From positions 17,794,001 through 17,858,000 of the forward strand of contig JAKSXM010000014.1 of NCBI GenBank assembly GCA_022575985.1: a stretch of 64,000 nt of DNA. Reading direction: 5' to 3'. A program made the position numbers and the translations under genes. Source of the stretch: Anagrus nilaparvatae (lineage: Eukaryota > Arthropoda > Insecta > Hymenoptera > Mymaridae). Positions 58,649-64,000 of the stretch are shown piece after piece (within the stretch, counting starts at the first letter, position 1; each line of letters opens with the position of its first letter). Under the pieces are notes generated by a model. The model was not told the DNA's origin. It saw only the letters and a list, made by a program, of their open reading frames with translations, and did not search any database.

Positions 58649-61030
58649 TTTTTTTATCATATTTGGTACATTTTCAACTCTCAGAGTCCATAAACACGCC
58701 TGAAAATAAACTTTTACACCAGGAATTTACTTTATTCCGATTGGGCCCAATAGGTTCCTTCCAATTAAAAATATTATTGAAAAAAAAATGAATTTTCTTC
58801 CTTTCTATATTTTATTTTTCTATTTTAACGACCGCGAGAAATTTCTTTTAGTTAGTTTTTTATAAAAATTTTATGGGCCAAAAAAAAGATCCAGAATGAG
58901 CAGAATATTTGAAAAAATGATAAAAACGAATAACAAGAAATACATTAATATGAGTAAATAAATTTATGAATTCATGAGGCGTATTTTACATAAAATAAAC
59001 GAAAATTGACTGAAAGCTTTCTTTTCTTACATTATACGAACGTAATCCTAACTGTTTAGGACAGCATTCCTTGGTAATATCTTTTGATGGCATTTTCAAA
59101 GGCACCTGTTCCCATCAAGCAGAACTTATATACTTATACTTTTGTTTAAAATAGTGGGGGTATCATCCATATTACCGGCGAAAGTCACAAGTCACAGCTT
59201 ATTATGGGTCCGTTTTTTCCTATGGTTTTTTCCACTCTCTGGAGGATATACAACCTGTATTTGTATATTTAATACAGCTATACCACGACTAATAAATGCT
59301 TGTGGTCTTTTTTGCATTTTTGCTGCTTTTAATACATAATAATCTATGTATTTATTCATTGTAAAATGAACCTTGACATAGGTTACTATTAATGTCGTTT
59401 TTCTTTATTAAAATAGAACGGGATGTTATGCCTCAAAGAATATTTATATTTTCTTTTCTTTTCTTTGCAGAATTTATTGTATCCTGTCTAAAATATAAAT
59501 ATATATATATATTTGAGAAATTTTCTATTTCTTGAATTATTATAGGTATTTTCTTTAGTAGTTTTTACAGTTGGTTAAAAATTTTTTTAAAAATTTAATT
59601 ATATTTTTTAATGACATTTTTTCATCCTAAAACTGCTTATTTTTTATTTAATTTAATCTTTTTCATTTTTCTGTCAACTTTCGTATTTTGAAAATTATGC
59701 TGGGAAAATTTAATTCGCATTTGCAAAATTTCGTGTAAACGTGACCTAAATTAGAGAAGGCGTTCATCAGATTCGGTCTAAAATACTTTGCCCAACATAT
59801 TTATGTTTGAGTTATGAAGAAAATTTTTGTAATTTTCAGGTTATCAAGGCCAGTCTTCGAATTTTAGCAACAATTTTAATTAATTTTACCATCTTTTTGG
59901 AATATACGACTATATTTTAATATTGTTTAAAACGATAAGTAAATCTGCAACAATCGTATCAAAAAATATTTTTGAATTTCGTTTAAAATGTTCCATTTTT
60001 TGCAAATTACTGCATCGAGTATATACAGTCGAATCACTTCAGAGTTTCTGAAATTCCATAATCTATATCAAAATTGTTTCTATTCTTTACTTTTCATTGA
60101 ACAGTCAAAGTTCCAGCACAAAATTGAGCATAGAACAAAAAAATCCATAGAAAACTCAAACTCACTGCCCCAGAGAGTACAGTCGATTAATTTTCGACCC
60201 AGTTAAAAATTTTTATGACGAACGTTAAAAATAAATACACACGGAAATGTATTAAAAAAAATAACTTTGCGTAAAAATTAATAATAACATATTTAGTCTA
60301 AACAAAAAAACGTTTTGTTATATAATTATTACATTCAATAAAATTTTTCTCACAAATATGCAATATGTTACATTTTGTTAAGAAGTAAACAATAAAAAAC
60401 ATAATGGGAAAAGTGCATAAATCAAAATTTTACATTATCTAACAAATTATTATAATCAGATTTATTTTTATTAATAATAATTAGTGATCTAAAAAAAGTA
60501 AAACAGAAAATAATCATAATATAAGTAAATGCATTAAGTAAATTCTTTTATCAAAGATTCTAAAAAAATTATAAAATGTATTTACGTCATAAATTATATA
60601 TGAAAAAAAAATTTTTTTTAACACTTTTATAAATACCAAAGTACGTATACATAATGAAGGATTTTAATTACAAGGTGTATGTCATGATATTTTAATTCAA
60701 CTTTTAATATGCAATATAAATAATTATATGCTTAAAAGTTTTGAAAAAGGAAAAATATGTTTTATAAGATTATACAAGAAATAAAATGTTATTTATAAAT
60801 TGACATTTTTAATATTATGTATAAAGACGTTATTTGTAACCATTAAAATGATTAATGGATTATTCGTTGAATGATTCTGATATTTTTATGTGTCCATTAA
60901 TTATAGGTTTTTGGGGTAGTTGTCGTCAGTAAATAATTTTGCAAGGGACCGATCAATCAATTATTATTTATTTAGAATGACAAATTTTTCTCAAGAGCAA
61001 TGTTAAACTATACAAGCTTATTTTTATTTT
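58649..61030. other. Intergenic AT-rich DNA, no gene recognised
   Basis: Open frames at 59142-59339 and 59988-60206 are short, lack splice support and match no family I know. No repeats beyond low complexity. Confidence 0.55.
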
Positions 61031-61264
61031 ATCATGGAACATGTTCATTTGAATAGATATTTGAAAAAGTCTAGCTGGGCAAGGGGAGGGGAACTTAGAA
61101 TAATTTGAATTGAAAGTCAGGGCTTGATCAGACTTTGATAAGAACGAGAACTTAGAATACTTTTGGTTTATGGACTTAGGATTATTTATATTTCAGGACT
61201 TATTGTAATTTCGGTTTTTAGATTTATTACTGTTGGTTGCGTGAAAACACAAACCAGTTATAAG
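61031..61264 (+). mobile_element. HINE/DINE-1-like element, copy F (diverged)
   Basis: ATCATGGAACATGTTCATTT at the left; TGTTGGTTGCGTGAAAACAC and AAACCAGTTATAAG at the right. The interior is a ladder of GGACTTAGGATTATTTA-type units. It lacks the G-run unit and has a weakened hairpin. Confidence 0.6.
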
Positions 61265-64000
61265 TTTCTTTAATTAAATATTAAGAAGGAAATTTTATTT
61301 AAAAAAAAAGTTATTATCTCCTTTTTTTATATTTTCAATTGCAAAAAATAATAATAAAATGAGATTGTAACAATAAATTAAGTCTTAAAATTGAAAATAA
61401 TTTTGAAATTGGCAAAAGAAAAACTATAAAGTATAAAAAAAACGTAAATGTTATTAAAATTATAGAATTGAAAATTTAAAAGTTAAAGAGTAATTTTTTT
61501 TATCTCAATCTCGTACATCAAATTACATGTCGAAGAATAAAAAAAACGATCAACAGACAGAATGGTTAAAAATAAAAAAAAAAGTATTCTAAAAATCAAA
61601 ACTTTTTCTTTTATACCCAAAGAGAGAAGCTCTCAGGTGGATCCACATTATATTATAACCAACAGGTTCATGTAATATCTTAAAGACTTTAGGCCAATGC
61701 CCTTTGTATGTGCACGCGTGAGACTCTTTTTACCTATACCATTGGTTTAGTACAAAAAAAAAATTCGTCTAATTTTTTTCCCCTTCTAATGTTTAAATAT
61801 GGTTACACACAAAATTTTTAATTTTTTCTTTTCTTTTTACTCTTAATTTTTTTTATGACAATTTATTTTTCTCATCATTATAATATTTGCTTTTATTAAG
61901 AGAAACTAAGGATTTTTTATGTTTCTTTTAGATTGATTGCTTCTTTAGAAAAAAAATTGTTTTACATACTATGAAGAATTTAATTAATACAGGTAATAAA
62001 TATTTATTTATAGGTAAGTACTGGAATTTATTTTTTCAATAAAATAATTTTTTATTTTTTCAGGTAAATACACGTACGGTTTTTAAAACAACATAATCCC
62101 ATAAAGGTGGTCGTTAAAAAATTATTGCTTATGGGAAAAAAAGTAGTTAGTTTTTGAAAAATTCCAGAAAGAATAGTCAAATAAAAATTAATTTATTTAT
62201 TTTTCTTTTAATTTTTATGCATTTTCAATTTAATTTAAATAGTGAAATTCGTAATATTTTCTTAAACGTTGCATAAAAAAAATCATAAAAAAATATATTT
62301 TCTCCACACATGACAAATAAATACTAAATTTTTTATATCATAAATTAAAACAAAAATAAAAATATGCAATATATTATTAAGTAATACAGTAAAATATAAA
62401 TCTATTTTTAAAATTAATGATTTAAATATTACAATTTTTAATTATGAAAATGAATATTCCATTAATTTTTTGAAAGTATCTATTTTATATGGACTGATCC
62501 ATTTAAAATATACAATACTGCTCTTTTAGTAACTGGATTCAGCTACTAAGTAAACTCATAATTACAAATAGTCACTGTAGATCAAAACCTTACACTTTTG
62601 TTTATTGAACTAACAAATTTATTAGAAAATTTGAAAAAAAAAATGGCAAAACCTGAATAGCAAAAATAGAAATTAATGGCGTATTTAAATTGTTAGGAAA
62701 ATACTACCAGGAAGTATCACTTAGTAACCTAGGTTTTTAACTATAGGATTTTTAGATTTGTAATATCTGAGACCTAGATACTCAAAGATACTATTACTCG
62801 TACTACTAATAACTATTTTGTAGGCTAAAATTTCCCTGGCTATTTAATTGTGAGGTTAATTTTTATATTTTTAGTAACTTACCATTTTCCACATTTTGCA
62901 AAAAAAGCAAATTTATTGAAAATTGTTGTTGCAATGCCATAGGGACATTTGAGTTAATGATTCTGTGCTTACCTAATAGTACATTTTTGGCTAATGGTGC
63001 AAAAGAAAAAGAATGCCTTAGATGGCCTTTGACGGTAATGAATGTGGGATCTGGTCCAATCTTTTCTTTTCTCCCTTGGTTAAAAATGTACTATTTAAGT
63101 ATGGAAAGTGTTAAGATAATGTGAAAAAAAAATCCAATTTTTATTTGCTTTTGCGCCAAAACTGCCCAACCGATGAAAAAATTTTTTTTATAGCTTGATA
63201 AACTCCTTAAAAGTTTACTTAATACCCTAATTAATTATTTTTTTTTATCTGCGAGATAAAAAGATTCAATATCCGTAATAAGTAACAAGGGTAGATACCT
63301 TAAAATCTTGTTTTTTGTGCTTTTTGCAATTTAAAGTATAAAAAGCACATTTTCTTCTTTAAAAGAGGGAAAATTTCAAATTTTAGAAAAAATAATAATT
63401 TTTGAAAAACCAAATTTCAGTTTGCTCGGCATCCCTTGAGACACAGGAAGAGAATATTACCTTGAATCAAGCAAATGAAGTTGATTTAAAGTAAATCAAT
63501 AAAGTATCAAACTGAAAATTATGAAGTGATCGACACTTTAAACTTTTACTTAATGTTGAAGTATATGCCTCTGAGGGGTAATTTACACTTCAGGTGGATT
63601 AACCCATATAATAATATTGGATTTTTAATATTAAATCTCTAATACATCAAATGCAATATAAATCAATTTCAAATACATTTTTCATATTGATATATATGAT
63701 TTTTTATTTATACAAAACATCAAAAAATTTTGAAAACGTATAATTGGAAAACATATATTTTAATGATTTTTTTTTCTTTTTTTTTATTGCAAAATTATAA
63801 ATTTTCATCATTAGAGACTTATATATATCGCACTATTAAAAAAAAAAAGTATGTATAACAGAAGTTTAGAAATGTTAATTGCATTTAATGATTGATGATT
63901 CACAAATGTGAATTACTAGGTATTGCACCAGTTCCTTTTATTTTCCTTTTTTTTATTTTTGTTCTTATTATTTTTATCCTTCCTTTTTTTCATGTACACA
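61265..64000. other. AT-rich DNA to the window end, no gene recognised
   Basis: Nothing codes convincingly. A modest inverted repeat at about 62976-63095 (AATAGTACATTTTT and AAAAATGTACTATT) encloses a short minus-strand open stretch that I could not assign. Confidence 0.5.

Overview
The window is nuclear DNA of an arthropod, most likely an insect. It is strongly AT-rich, with short GT-AG introns, dense non-coding repeats and seven or eight single-copy animal genes. The 65-residue RPS28 and the gene set fit an insect, but I cannot fix the order from sequence alone. All coding calls rest on exon-by-exon reading with matched splice phases.

Layout. 1-10269 (+): the 3' part of PEDS1/TMEM189/Kua (plasmalogen desaturase), whose last intron is about 9.6 kb and is a nest of palindromic and minisatellite-bearing elements. 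14812-19190 (-): SAP130, a Sin3/HDAC corepressor subunit. 21018-26402 (+): SMAP, an Arf GTPase-activating protein, divergent from SAP130. 27634-27831 (+): RPS28. 29172-30076 (-): MRGBP, a NuA4/TIP60 subunit. 30959-37617 (-): HEATR1/UTP10, an SSU processome protein of about 2059 residues. 39688-49153 (+): a secreted trypsin-like serine protease in six exons. HINT1 (40474-41191, +) sits inside its second intron. 49154-64000: no gene recognised; repeat-rich, then featureless AT-rich DNA.

Gene relations. RPS28 and HEATR1 both serve small-subunit ribosome production. SAP130 and MRGBP belong to opposing histone deacetylase and acetyltransferase complexes. This looks like a housekeeping neighbourhood rather than a functional cluster. 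SAP130/SMAP and HEATR1/protease are head-to-head; PEDS1/SAP130 and RPS28/MRGBP are tail-to-tail.

The unusual content is the repeats. At least six copies share one set of ends: a sub-terminal inverted repeat built on CATGGAACATG, an interior of variable minisatellites, and a 3' hairpin next to ACAAACC. They insert in T-runs, and one copy has an empty site elsewhere in the window. This resembles helentron-associated (HINE/DINE-1-like) non-autonomous elements. Around them lie several unrelated fold-back families with arms of 40 to about 600 bp, often nested in one another. None encodes a transposase here. They occupy 1.6-9.2 kb and 40.6-61 kb, while the housekeeping core at about 14-40 kb is almost free of them.
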